DNA from: Stutzerimonas azotifigens
GTDB taxonomy: Bacteria > Pseudomonadota > Gammaproteobacteria > Pseudomonadales > Pseudomonadaceae
Direction of reading: 5' to 3'
NCBI RefSeq assembly: GCF_013522725.1
Contig: NZ_JAAMRF010000004.1
Location: 124,001-188,000 of the forward strand
Length of the DNA stretch: 64,000 nt
Shown in pieces: positions 18,979-27,834 of the stretch (the stretch's first letter is position 1; every line of letters begins with the position of its first letter). The position numbers and the translations under genes are program-made. The notes under the pieces are model-generated. The model was not told the origin of the DNA, did not search any database, and worked only from the letters and a program-made list of their open reading frames with translations.

Positions 18979-20720
18979 GCCAGTTCCTTGCCGTCCTTGA
19001 CTACCAGAATGTCTTCCATGATCAGATACTCCAGATCCGATCCATAAAACATGTTCAGCGCGTCCGTCGGCGAGCAGATCATCGGCTCGCCACGGCGGTT
19101 AAGCGACGTGTTCAGGGAAACACCGTTGCCGGTCAGCTTTTCCAGCTCGACCATCAGGTCGTACCAGCGCGGGTTGTGGCGGCGCTCCAATACCTGGGCG
19201 CGGGATGTGCCGTCTTCATGCACCACTTCTCCGACCCGCGCTTTCCACTCCTCATTGACCTCGAAGGTAAAGGTCATGAACGGCGAAGGATGATCGACCT
19301 TGAGCATCTGCGGCGCCACGGTATCCAGCATCGACGGGCAGAAGGGCCTCCAGCGCTCGCGGAATTTGATCTGCTCGTTGATGCGATCGGCCACACCCGG
19401 CACGCTCGGGCAACCGATGATCGAGCGCCCGCCCAGCGCGCGCGGCCCGAACTCCATGCGCCCCTGGAACCAGGCCACGGGATTGCCCTCGACCATGATC
19501 CGGGCGATGCGCTGCGGCATGTCATCGATTTTCTGCCAGCGCGGCTGGCTCGGGTGGCGGGCACAGGCCGCGATTATGTCTTCGTTGCTGTAGGACGGGC
19601 CGAGGTAGACGTGCTCCATCTTCTCCACCGGCACACCGCGCTGGTGCGAAATGTATGCCGCCGCGCCCACGGCGGTTCCGGCGTCGCCGGAGGCGGGCTG
19701 TACGAACAACTCCTTCACGTCCGGGCGCGCAATGATCTTCTGGTTCAACTTGACGTTGAGCGCGCAGCCACCGGCGAACGCGATCTTGCCGGTCTCGCGA
19801 ATGATGTCGCCCAGGTAGTAATCCATCATCTCCAGGGCAAGCTTCTCGAACAGGGCCTGCATGCTGGCGGCGTAGTGGATGTAGGGATCGTCGGCGATGT
19901 CGCCTTCACGCTTGGGCCCCAGCCACTCGATCAGCTTGGGCGAGAAGTAGTAGCCCTTGCCCTTTTCCTTGTAGCGGCGGAAACCGATGACGTTGACGTA
20001 GTCGGTGTTGATGGTCAGTTCGCCGTTCTCGAACGTGGCCAGACGCGAAAAGTCGTATTTGCTCGCATCACCGTAGGGCGCCATGCCCATGACCTTGAAT
20101 TCGCCGTCGAGCATCTCGAAACCGAGAAACTCGGTAATGGCACCGTACAAGCCGCCCAACGAGTCAGGGTCGTAGAATTCCTTGATCTTGTGGATACGGC
20201 CGTTCTCGCCGTAGCCAAAGAAGGTCGTGGCGTATTCGCCCTTGCCGTCGATGCCGAGAATGGCGGTTTTTTCCTTGAAGCCGGAGCAGTGGTAGGCACT
20301 GGACGCGTGGGCAAGGTGATGCTCGACCGGCTCGATCTTCACCTTCTTCAGATCGAATCCCAGCTGCTGCAGGCACCACTGAATGCGCTTCTTGTAGCGG
20401 TAATAGCGGCGATTTCCGAGAAGAATGGCATCCAACGCCCGATCCGGCGCGTACCAGTAGCGCTTGGCATAATGCCAGCGGGCCTTTTCGAAAATGCTGA
20501 TCGGTGCAAACGGAATGGCGACGACGTCAACGTCCGACGGCTTGATACCGGTCTGCTCCAGACAGAACTTGGCGGACTCGTAAGGCATGCGGTTCTTCGC
20601 GTGCTTATCGCGCACGAAGCGCTCTTCTTCGGCAGCCGCGATCAACTTTCCGTCGATGTACAGCGCTGCGGAAGGATCATGACTGAGGGCGCCGGAAAGG
20701 CCGAGAATCGTCAATGCCAC
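18975..20720 (-). CDS. wapO: LPS core O-carbamoyltransferase (NodU/CmcH family)
   Basis: 581 residues from a GTG at 20720 that has AAGAGG 8 nt upstream and begins VALTILGLSGALSHDPSAAL; the open frame runs on to 20888 without family sequence. VEHHLAHASSAYHC is the metal-binding histidine motif of the N-terminal carbamoyladenylate-forming domain; QGRMEFGPRALGGRSIIG is the conserved block of the C-terminal domain. The family transfers a carbamoyl group from carbamoyl phosphate; in P. aeruginosa the PA5005 enzyme is tied to the carbamoyl on inner-core heptose. It overlaps wapH by 4 bp and follows the double kinase gene by 55 bp. Confidence 0.92.
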   Translation of the reverse strand: MALTILGLSGALSHDPSAALYIDGKLIAAAEEERFVRDKHAKNRMPYESAKFCLEQTGIKPSDVDVVAIPFAPISIFEKARWHYAKRYWYAPDRALDAILLGNRRYYRYKKRIQWCLQQLGFDLKKVKIEPVEHHLAHASSAYHCSGFKEKTAILGIDGKGEYATTFFGYGENGRIHKIKEFYDPDSLGGLYGAITEFLGFEMLDGEFKVMGMAPYGDASKYDFSRLATFENGELTINTDYVNVIGFRRYKEKGKGYYFSPKLIEWLGPKREGDIADDPYIHYAASMQALFEKLALEMMDYYLGDIIRETGKIAFAGGCALNVKLNQKIIARPDVKELFVQPASGDAGTAVGAAAYISHQRGVPVEKMEHVYLGPSYSNEDIIAACARHPSQPRWQKIDDMPQRIARIMVEGNPVAWFQGRMEFGPRALGGRSIIGCPSVPGVADRINEQIKFRERWRPFCPSMLDTVAPQMLKVDHPSPFMTFTFEVNEEWKARVGEVVHEDGTSRAQVLERRHNPRWYDLMVELEKLTGNGVSLNTSLNRRGEPMICSPTDALNMFYGSDLEYLIMEDILVVKDGKELA

Positions 20721-20775
20721 AGGTAAGCCTCTTAACTCTGCCGCTTCAACCATGAAGCAGCGATTGGTGTTGATG

Positions 20776-22221
20776 TCACGGACGCGCCGGGTCCACAGAG
20801 TTCGCCTTCGGCAACCGCTCGTCGAGGAGCCGATGCAAGTTGGACTCCGCAGGCCAGTTGCGCAGGAAGCGCGCCCGATCCTTGGCAAAGGCGGGACTGG
20901 TGCTGTTCAAGTCCGGATGCTGGCGCACCGCATCGAGGTCGATCAGCCAGAGTTGCCCGTCCCGCCAGAGCATGTTGGTGCCCTTGAGGTCGCCATGGCT
21001 GATCCGCTCTCGGATGAAGCTTGCGAACAATGCGCAAACGGCTTGCAGCATGTGCTCAGGCAGTCCGCCGTCGAGATAGGGCTCGAAAACCTCGATTATA
21101 TCCTGCCCGCCAAGGTATTCGGTAACCAGGTAGCTTCTCCCACGCAACCCCAGACGCCGGTGCTCGAGCATGGCCAGCGGCCTGGGAGTGGCGATACCGA
21201 CGAAATTGAGCCGATGCCCTTCCATCCAGCTATGCCAGGCACGGGTCGGGCGCCAGCAGCGACGCAGCCAGTGTCCGACGCTCTTGAGGTTGTAGCGTTT
21301 GATCACCAGCAGACGCCCCTCACGCTCGACCAGCGCAACGGTGGCACTACCGCCCTGCTTGAGGGAGCGCCCGTTGGCAATCGCCGCGTCGGGATCGTCC
21401 AGCAAGGCACTCAGCGCGGGGACCTCATCGCGGCAGACCGCACGCAGCTCGCTCGCACTGCGCTGCACGCTGAACAGCGTGCAGTCACGTCCAAGCTTGC
21501 CGAGGAAGTCCTTCAGCCGCCATCGCCTGACGCGGGCAATCTCCTTGAGCAGACTTTCCAGCGGCAAGGCGTGCGTGCCGTTGGCCAGCAGGTAATGCAC
21601 CAGCAGCTCTTCCAGATGAGGCTCGAGCGTGGCCGGCAGCTGCGCGAAGAACACTCCTAGGTTCTCCAGCACGCGGGCACGATCGAGCGGCTCGCCAGGC
21701 ACCGATGCCTGAATGCCTCCCCCATCGATCAGCCACAGCTGGCCGTCCTGCTTGAGCAGGTTGTCCAGATGCAGGTCGCTCTGCCACAGCCCCCTGGCGT
21801 GCAGTGCCGCTATCGACTGCAGAGCCTCGCCGAGGATCGCCTGTTGTGCATCGGACAGCGGTGCTTGTCGCTCGACGGCACGCCAGGCTTCGCCGAGGCT
21901 TAGTGCATCTTCGAGATAGACGAACAGCAGCCAGCCACCCTTTCCAGACACGGCGCCACTGGCGAGCAGTTCGGGCGTGGGCAGGCCCTGCTGCGAGAGC
22001 CATTGAACACCATCACGTTCGCGCCCGAGATGCCGCTCGGCCTTGTTGCCGACGAACAGCTTGGCGAGCACCGTTCGTCCCTGCCAGCGGGCCCGGGCGA
22101 CGTAACGCTGGCCAGGCAGCACCCGCAGCCACTGCGTCAGTTCGAGGGACTCGCCATCGAGCGAGAGCGTCAGCGGCAAGGCCGGTGAACGGCCAGCATG
22201 ACGCAGTTCGGCGAGCCTCAC
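20776..22221 (-). CDS. LPS core kinase-like protein with two kinase domains (PA5006-type)
   Basis: 481 residues, GTG start overlapping the wapQ stop (GTGA). Two kinase-like catalytic centres are visible: QSDLHLDNLLKQDGQLWLID near residues 145-165 and SHGDLKGTNMLWRDGQLWLI near residues 420-440. Each has the catalytic Asp, the downstream Asn and an xID metal-binding strand; ATP-lysine strands are RTVLAKLF and LLVIKRYN. So this is a tandem-duplicated kinase of the InaA/WaaP group, roughly twice the usual length. Cytoplasmic, presumably acting on core heptose or Kdo. The order waaP-wapP-wapQ-this gene matches PA5009-PA5006. Confidence 0.87.
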   Translation of the reverse strand: MRLAELRHAGRSPALPLTLSLDGESLELTQWLRVLPGQRYVARARWQGRTVLAKLFVGNKAERHLGRERDGVQWLSQQGLPTPELLASGAVSGKGGWLLFVYLEDALSLGEAWRAVERQAPLSDAQQAILGEALQSIAALHARGLWQSDLHLDNLLKQDGQLWLIDGGGIQASVPGEPLDRARVLENLGVFFAQLPATLEPHLEELLVHYLLANGTHALPLESLLKEIARVRRWRLKDFLGKLGRDCTLFSVQRSASELRAVCRDEVPALSALLDDPDAAIANGRSLKQGGSATVALVEREGRLLVIKRYNLKSVGHWLRRCWRPTRAWHSWMEGHRLNFVGIATPRPLAMLEHRRLGLRGRSYLVTEYLGGQDIIEVFEPYLDGGLPEHMLQAVCALFASFIRERISHGDLKGTNMLWRDGQLWLIDLDAVRQHPDLNSTSPAFAKDRARFLRNWPAESNLHRLLDERLPKANSVDPARP

Positions 22222-22973
22222 GCCCTGGCTCCTTTGTTCAGACTGCGCGCCGACATTCGCCCCAGCCAGGAATCGAGCGCAGCGTCATCGGCACCGAGCC
22301 CCAGATAGGCCGCGAGCAGACCGCGTACGTCACCTTCACGCCAGCCGCGCGCGCGGCGCACCAGCGTCTCGATATCGCGCAGCCGGTCGCCGCGACCGAA
22401 AAGTAGCGGCCGGGTCTTTTCCAGATCGATCAGACAGGCGTCGAAGCCATCGTTTTCCCGGCGCAGAAAGATGTGCTTGGGGTACAGGCAACCATGCTTC
22501 TGGCCGGCCTCGTGCAGCCGTTGGGCAAGCCGCCCGCACGCTTCGACTATGGACTCGCGGGTGACGTGCTCCAGATCCCGCCAGCCCGACAGCCAATCAC
22601 CCAGGTCGCGCCAGCCGTCCAGCGCACGAGTCAGCAGGATCGCCCGAATCTCACCCTTCTGCCGGCGCTGCCCGAAAAACGCCGCCTGCAACGCGGGAAT
22701 ACCCCGACGCTGGTACAGGAGGATGTTGCGAAACTCGCGAGCGAAAGTCGGCTCGCCAAACGGGCTGAACAGCGATCGTGCAAGGTGATTGGACTGACGC
22801 TTGAGGTAGTAGGCCCGGCCTTCGACCTCGAGCCGATAGACCCCGCTCCAACCACCTCGCCCGCGGTTGAGCTCATCCACGGCGGGCAGTTCGAGCGCCC
22901 ATAGAGAATCGAAGTCGACCATGCCATTGCGCTGCAGAACGTCGTAGTCGTCGTCGGCGAAAAAATCCTTCAT
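22218..22973 (-). CDS. wapQ: LPS core heptose kinase-like protein WapQ
   Basis: 251 residues from ATG 22973 (MKDFFADDDYD), overlapping the wapP stop by 4 bp; the open frame extends further upstream but without family sequence. WSGVYRLEVEGRAYYLKRQ gives the beta-strand lysine, KHGCLYPKHIFLR the catalytic loop and ACLIDLEKTRP the metal-binding strand. The usual catalytic Asp is Cys162 in this loop, which appears to be a family trait of WapQ/KdkA-type proteins rather than a mutation. Named from position beside wapP and waaP. Confidence 0.88.
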   Translation of the reverse strand: MKDFFADDDYDVLQRNGMVDFDSLWALELPAVDELNRGRGGWSGVYRLEVEGRAYYLKRQSNHLARSLFSPFGEPTFAREFRNILLYQRRGIPALQAAFFGQRRQKGEIRAILLTRALDGWRDLGDWLSGWRDLEHVTRESIVEACGRLAQRLHEAGQKHGCLYPKHIFLRRENDGFDACLIDLEKTRPLLFGRGDRLRDIETLVRRARGWREGDVRGLLAAYLGLGADDAALDSWLGRMSARSLNKGARA

Positions 22974-23707
22974 TCGCGGCCCTCGAAGAACGTGAGTATC
23001 TGCCGGATCATCGGGCGATCCGCCGGCATCAGGCGGGACTGCTGCCGATACTGAAGATAGAAGCGAAGGCGCTGGGTGCGCGACAGCCGATACTTGGCCA
23101 CCTTGTCCAGGCAGGCGAGGTCCTTGACGACGCGGTGTCTCAGGAATGGCCCCCACCAGAAGTCGCCGGTGGGACAGTCGATGAGAAACAGCTGATCCGC
23201 TTCGTTCACCAGCAAATTCCGCCACTTGAGGTCGTTGTGGGCGAACCGGTGCTCGTGCAGGGCGCGGGTCGCCTGGGCCAGCTGGCGGCTGATGTGATCG
23301 ACCCAGGCCCGATTGGATAACCGAGGGTCGCCGGCCTTCGCCATGGCCGCCATATCGGTGGTGTTCTCCACTTCCAGCGTCACCAGCGCGCCGCGGGCGA
23401 AAAGGCCATGGCGGCGCTCCAGACCCCAGGCGACCATTGGAGCCACCGGAATGCCCAGACACTCGAAATAGCGTAGGTTCTGCCATTCCGCTTTGACCCG
23501 CGGCCTACCGACAAAGCGACGCAGGCCCTTACCGGCCGCGTGGTAGCGCTTGACGTAATAGCGTCGCTCGTCGACGGTCACGCGGATCACTTCGGACAAT
23601 GGATCACTGGCGATGCGTTCGCCTTCGAGGGTGAATACCGCCTCGAGCGAACGGAACGCCGAAGCGGCCGCGGACGAGGCATCAGCGGCAACCTGCCATT
23701 GGCTCAT
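22970..23707 (-). CDS. wapP: LPS core heptose kinase WapP
   Basis: 245 residues. RYYVKRYHAAGKGLRRF contains the ATP-binding lysine; FAHNDLKWRNLLV is a complete catalytic loop with Asp and Asn; FLIDCPTGDFWWG is the metal-binding strand. Overlaps the waaP stop at its start and the wapQ start at its end (ATGA at both joints), so the kinases are translationally coupled. In P. aeruginosa WapP adds phosphate to core heptose (PA5008). Confidence 0.9.
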   Translation of the reverse strand: MSQWQVAADASSAAASAFRSLEAVFTLEGERIASDPLSEVIRVTVDERRYYVKRYHAAGKGLRRFVGRPRVKAEWQNLRYFECLGIPVAPMVAWGLERRHGLFARGALVTLEVENTTDMAAMAKAGDPRLSNRAWVDHISRQLAQATRALHEHRFAHNDLKWRNLLVNEADQLFLIDCPTGDFWWGPFLRHRVVKDLACLDKVAKYRLSRTQRLRFYLQYRQQSRLMPADRPMIRQILTFFEGRE

Positions 23708-24519
23708 TGTCCGGGACCCGGTGCATATTTGCGCGCATAGCGCGCCTGCAGCTGTGCGCCCTTGCGGGCCAGACGCGTAAGCAGCGGCGCCTCGTCGCGC
23801 AGAATCTCGCGCAATGGCCTCTGGAAGTAGCGTCGCAGAAAGCGCAAGCGATCACGGCCGGTCAGACCGATGTCCATCGCAGAAAAATAGAGGCCAGCAA
23901 GGTCCTTGTCGCGCCAGCGCCGGGGCGTTGCGGCTCGCGTCTGGGCTCGGTGCAGATCGATCAGCGACAACCTGACGGCATCCGCCGTAACCGGCGTATC
24001 GGTATGCAGGAGGAAATGACAGATGTAGCAGTCGCGGTGGTTGACGCCGGCCCGGTGCATGGTCCCGGTCATCCGCGCCACCTCGTCGATCAGCGCCCAT
24101 TTCAGCCGAGCAGGCGGAGGCTGCTGAGGCCAGTCGCGGCAGAAGTCTTCGAGACTGATGGTAGGCGCCAGCTCTTCGGTGACGATGAACGAATGCTGCG
24201 CTGCCGGATTGCTGCCTCGCTCGCCGTAAGCCACCGCAGTCATGGTCGGCACCCCGGCCTGGTGCAGCCGATCGAGCGCGCGCCACTCTTGCCCCGCGCC
24301 CAGCACCGGAGCCTTGGCGGTGACCAGATTCTTGATGATTTCTCCCCAGCCGACGCCACGGTGGATCTTGACGAAATAGCCACGCCCCTCGACCTCGGTA
24401 CGCAGCGTGCGCCGTGCCTCGAGCTCCCGGTAGACCTGCCCTTGCAATTGCTCGACCGCCTGGAACGGGTCGCGACCGGCCCACAGCGAAGCGAACGGCT
24501 CGCCGAGTTTCAGCTTCAT
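23704..24519 (-). CDS. waaP: LPS core heptose(I) kinase
   Basis: 271 residues from ATG 24519 with GGAGGTGCCCG upstream; starts MKLKLGEPFASLW, the standard WaaP opening. GRGYFVKIHRGVGWGEIIKN is the nucleotide-binding strand and lysine; NHRDCYICHFLLH is the WaaP catalytic loop with its Asp; LSLIDLHRAQ is the metal-binding segment. Phosphorylates heptose I of the inner core, a modification essential for viability in P. aeruginosa. It lies 76 bp downstream of the waaG stop. Confidence 0.96.
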   Translation of the reverse strand: MKLKLGEPFASLWAGRDPFQAVEQLQGQVYRELEARRTLRTEVEGRGYFVKIHRGVGWGEIIKNLVTAKAPVLGAGQEWRALDRLHQAGVPTMTAVAYGERGSNPAAQHSFIVTEELAPTISLEDFCRDWPQQPPPARLKWALIDEVARMTGTMHRAGVNHRDCYICHFLLHTDTPVTADAVRLSLIDLHRAQTRAATPRRWRDKDLAGLYFSAMDIGLTGRDRLRFLRRYFQRPLREILRDEAPLLTRLARKGAQLQARYARKYAPGPGQ

Positions 24520-24595
24520 CGGGCACCTCCCGGGGCACATGCGTCCCTGTCGAACATTGCCGGGCCTACTCCAACCGCATCCTGCGGACGAAGGC

Positions 24596-25717
24596 TCACG
24601 AATGCGCCCCCAGGATCACATCGGCCGCGCGCTCCGGCATGCTGTAGAGATCGGCCTGATCGGCATAGGCCAGCGCATTGCGCTGCCAGAGCGCACGCTG
24701 TTCGCCTTCGGCGAGCATCTGCGCGAGCGTCGCATTCAGGGCCTGCTGGTCGAATGGGCTTGGCACCACACGGCCGCAATCGGCGTCTTCGATGTAGTGG
24801 GCATAGCCGCAAACGTCCGTCACCAGCACCGGCAACCCCGCCACCAGCGCCTCGAGCAGCACGGTACCGGTATTCTCGTTATACGCGGGATGGATCAGCA
24901 GATCGGCGCCGAGCAGAAAGCGTGGCACATCGCTACGGCCCTTGAGGAACACGACCTGTTCGGCGATGCCCAGCGCCGTGCTCTGCAACTGGAAAGGCTT
25001 GGGATCGTCCTGGCCGATGACGAACAGCCGCGTGCGCTGTTTGATCTCGCGAGGCAGCGCTGCCAAAGCCTTGAGGCTGCGGTCCAGACCTTTGGTCTTG
25101 AAGCCCGAACCGATCTGCACCAGCAGCAACTGGCTGTCGTTCAGGCCGAATTCCGCACGAAAATCGGCGCGAACGGCTTCGGCATCCGGCGGCGCGCGGC
25201 GGTCCTGGGCGATGCCGGGGGGCAGCAGGTGAAAGCGCTCGGCCGGGGTCCCGTAGTGTTTGACGAAGAGCGGCTGCTGCACCTCGGAGATCATCAGGAT
25301 CTCGGTCTTCGACTGGGGGTCGAAAACGGCCCGCTCATAGCGGGCGAAATGTTTGTACCGACCCCAGCGACGATAGACGGGGTTGCGCAGGGTCTGCGCC
25401 TTGTCTTCGAAACAGGGGTCAGCCGCGTAGTACACGTCGAGCCCCGGCATCTTGTTGAAACCCACGACCCGATCGACTGGCCGCTTGGCCAGGTCATCCT
25501 CGACCCAGGCCGTGAAACGTTCGTTGCGGGTATGGTTGAACAGCGCCTTGACCGGAGCGACGAGCACCTCGAAACCCTCGGGCACCTCACCTTCCCAGAT
25601 CATCGTATAGACGCGGATGGCGTGGCCACGGCGCTGGCACTCCAGCGCAATGCGCATGAAGTCGCGCTGGAGCCCGCCGAACGGGAAGTATTTGTAGAGA
25701 ATAAAGGCCAGTTGCAT
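24596..25717 (-). CDS. waaG: UDP-sugar:(heptosyl) LPS alpha-1,3-glycosyltransferase WaaG
   Basis: 373 residues, GT4. MQLAFILYKYFPFGGLQRDFMRIA is the N-terminal acceptor domain, VQIGSGFKTKGLDRSL the hinge region, and YNENTGTVLLEALVAGLPVL the E-x7-E donor motif. It adds the first outer-core hexose to heptose II; in Pseudomonas this residue is thought to be galactosamine, unlike glucose in E. coli. The ATG shares one base with the waaC stop (TGATG type). Confidence 0.95.
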   Translation of the reverse strand: MQLAFILYKYFPFGGLQRDFMRIALECQRRGHAIRVYTMIWEGEVPEGFEVLVAPVKALFNHTRNERFTAWVEDDLAKRPVDRVVGFNKMPGLDVYYAADPCFEDKAQTLRNPVYRRWGRYKHFARYERAVFDPQSKTEILMISEVQQPLFVKHYGTPAERFHLLPPGIAQDRRAPPDAEAVRADFRAEFGLNDSQLLLVQIGSGFKTKGLDRSLKALAALPREIKQRTRLFVIGQDDPKPFQLQSTALGIAEQVVFLKGRSDVPRFLLGADLLIHPAYNENTGTVLLEALVAGLPVLVTDVCGYAHYIEDADCGRVVPSPFDQQALNATLAQMLAEGEQRALWQRNALAYADQADLYSMPERAADVILGAHS

Positions 25718-26718
25718 CAGACACTCTCCGGCTTCAGCAACAGCGTCTGAAGTTTATTGAAGACACGCTCGGCACGGAGCTCGTCAAAACAGGGTTTTTC
25801 CCGATCGCCGCTGCCGGCGTTCGGGCCGCTGGCACACAGATGGACCTGGGATCGTCCATAGGCGCCTACCCTTCCGGGCAAGGTTGGACCATAGAGCGAT
25901 ACCGTCGGCACATCGAGCGCCGCCGCCAGATGACCGAGCCCGGTGTCCACCGCCACACAGGCACGCGCGCCGGCGATCTGCCCGGCGACGCCAGCCAGGT
26001 TCAGCCGAGGCAACACCGATACCAGGGAAAGCCCCTCGGCGATTCGCTCGGCTCGAGCGCGCTCGGCCTCGTTTCCCCAAGGCAGGCGGATCGCCCAGCC
26101 GTCGGCGCTCAGGCGCTCGGCCAGCTCGCGCCAATAGGGCTCGGGCCAATGCTTGCTCGGCCAGGTGGTGCCGTGCAGGAATACCAGATAGGGCTCGCCG
26201 CTGCCCAGCTGCAGCCGCGCACGATCCAGCCCGTAATCACCGAGACCGCTCGGCAGCGAATATCCCAGCGCCTGGGCGACCAGCTGGCGCACCCGCTCCA
26301 GCGCATGTTGATTACGCGGCACGGCGTAGCGGTGATCATAGAAACGCGACGCCAACGGCTCGCGCGCCGAATGCCGGTCGAGCCCGGCGACCTCGGCATC
26401 GGCATAGCGCGTCAGCAGGGCGCTCTTGAGCAGACCCTGGGCATCGATGATCAGATCGTACTTCCGTTCGCGAAGGCGCGCCTTGAACCGGCCCCACTCG
26501 CCGCTGCGCAGCGTCTGCAGCGGGTGTTTGCGCCAGCGGCGGAGCGCCACGGGAATGACCTGGTCGACCGCGGGATGCCAACTCGGGATCTCGGCGAAAC
26601 CCTCCTCCACCACCCAGTCGAAGCGCACCTCGCCCAGCGCTCGCAACGCATCGGTCAGCGCCGGTAGCGTATGGATGACATCGCCCAGCGAGGAAGTCTT
26701 GACCAGCAGGACACGCAC
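25717..26718 (-). CDS. waaC: LPS heptosyltransferase I
   Basis: 333 residues from a GTG at 26718 that follows directly on the waaF stop. MRVLLVKTSSLGDVIHTLPAL is the diagnostic GT9 heptosyltransferase N-terminus (Asp of SSLGDVIHTLP is catalytic); VFLHGTTWPSKHWPEPYW and VDTGLGHLAAALDVPTVSLY form the ADP-heptose site. Adds heptose I to Kdo2-lipid A. Tightly packed between waaF and waaG. Confidence 0.96.
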   Translation of the reverse strand: MRVLLVKTSSLGDVIHTLPALTDALRALGEVRFDWVVEEGFAEIPSWHPAVDQVIPVALRRWRKHPLQTLRSGEWGRFKARLRERKYDLIIDAQGLLKSALLTRYADAEVAGLDRHSAREPLASRFYDHRYAVPRNQHALERVRQLVAQALGYSLPSGLGDYGLDRARLQLGSGEPYLVFLHGTTWPSKHWPEPYWRELAERLSADGWAIRLPWGNEAERARAERIAEGLSLVSVLPRLNLAGVAGQIAGARACVAVDTGLGHLAAALDVPTVSLYGPTLPGRVGAYGRSQVHLCASGPNAGSGDREKPCFDELRAERVFNKLQTLLLKPESV

Positions 26719-27753
26719 TCAGCGGACCTCGACCGGCTGCGGAACAAGGCGATCGAGCGCCTCGACCACAGGTCTTGGCTTGAGCTCGCGCATGCAGTTG
26801 TTATGGCCGAAGCGACAAGTGCGCTCGAAGCAGGGGCTGCAATCGAGCCCGAGGCGCACCACCTCGACCTGCTGCGACAGCGGCGGTGTAAACGCTGGCG
26901 ACGTGGAACCGTAGACCGCAACCAACGGCCGGGCGACAGCCGCCGCCACGTGCATCAGCCCCGAATCGTTGGAGACCACCGCCTCGGCACAGGACAGCAG
27001 GTCAATCACCTCGGCCAGGCTGGTCTCGCCCGAGAGGTTGATCGCCTCTTCCCGCAGACCCGGTATCAGGCGCGCGCGGATGTCTTCGCCGACCTCGCGG
27101 TCGTTCTTCGAGCCAAACAGCCAGACCTGCCAACCCTGCCGGATTTTCAGCTCGGCGACTTTGGCGAAATGCTCCGAAGGCCAACGCTTGGACTCACCGA
27201 ACTCGGCGCCCGGACACAGGGCCAGCGCCGGCCGATCCAGGCTCAGACCGAACTTGGCAAGCGCCGCCTCGCGGCTCTGCGTCTCGATGCGCAATGCAGG
27301 CTGAGGATAAGGCTCGGGCAGCGTGGCGCCCGGTTCGAAGGCCAGCGCCATGAACCGCTCGATCATCAGGGGATAGCGCGCCTTGTCCAGCTTACGGATG
27401 TCGTTGAGCAGGCCGAAACGCATCTCGCCGCGCCAGCCGGTCCGCTTGGGAATGCCGGCAAAGAACGGCACCAGCGCCGACTTCAACGAGTTGGGCAGCA
27501 CGATGGCTTGGTCATAGCGGCCGCGCAAACCCTGGGCGATCTTGCGGCGCGTGGCCATTTCCAGCGCACCGTGGCCGACCGGGAAGCTCAGCGCCTGACG
27601 CACCTCGGGCATCCGCTCGAGGATGGGACGGCTCCAGTCTGGCGCCAGCACGTCGATTTCACAGTCGCGATGGCGCTGTTTCAGGCAGGCGAACAGCGTC
27701 TGCGCCATCACCATGTCGCCGACCCAACTGGGACCAATGATCAAAATATTCAT
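26719..27753 (-). CDS. waaF: LPS heptosyltransferase II
   Basis: 344 residues. MNILIIGPSWVGDMVMAQTL is the WaaF signature (SWVGDMVMAQ), LCPGAEFGESKRWPSEHFA and SNDSGLMHVAAAVARPLVA the donor site, and SPCFERTCRFGHNNCM a cysteine-rich segment typical of WaaF. Adds heptose II to heptose I. Upstream lies an 81-bp spacer with degenerate repeats, then ilvE in the same direction. Confidence 0.97.
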   Translation of the reverse strand: MNILIIGPSWVGDMVMAQTLFACLKQRHRDCEIDVLAPDWSRPILERMPEVRQALSFPVGHGALEMATRRKIAQGLRGRYDQAIVLPNSLKSALVPFFAGIPKRTGWRGEMRFGLLNDIRKLDKARYPLMIERFMALAFEPGATLPEPYPQPALRIETQSREAALAKFGLSLDRPALALCPGAEFGESKRWPSEHFAKVAELKIRQGWQVWLFGSKNDREVGEDIRARLIPGLREEAINLSGETSLAEVIDLLSCAEAVVSNDSGLMHVAAAVARPLVAVYGSTSPAFTPPLSQQVEVVRLGLDCSPCFERTCRFGHNNCMRELKPRPVVEALDRLVPQPVEVR

Positions 27754-27834
27754 AAGCTCGAAGCCTTGAGCAAAAAGCTGGAAGCACGTGCCGGCGTGTT
27801 CTTCACGTCCGGCTCCTAGCTACCAGCTCCCGGC
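27754..27834. repeat. Degenerate intergenic repeat between ilvE and waaF
   Basis: This 81-bp spacer contains several imperfect copies of an AGCTGGAAGC / AGCCGGGAGCTGGTAGCT type unit (for example CTGGAAGC at about 27778 and CTCCTAGCTACCAGCTCCCGG at the ilvE end). It looks like the low-complexity intergenic repeats scattered in Stutzerimonas genomes, from memory. No gene is seen in it. Confidence 0.35.

Noticed and set aside
19176..20726. 516-codon plus-strand frame opposite wapO
   Set aside because: wapO motifs are complete on the minus strand; this frame has none.
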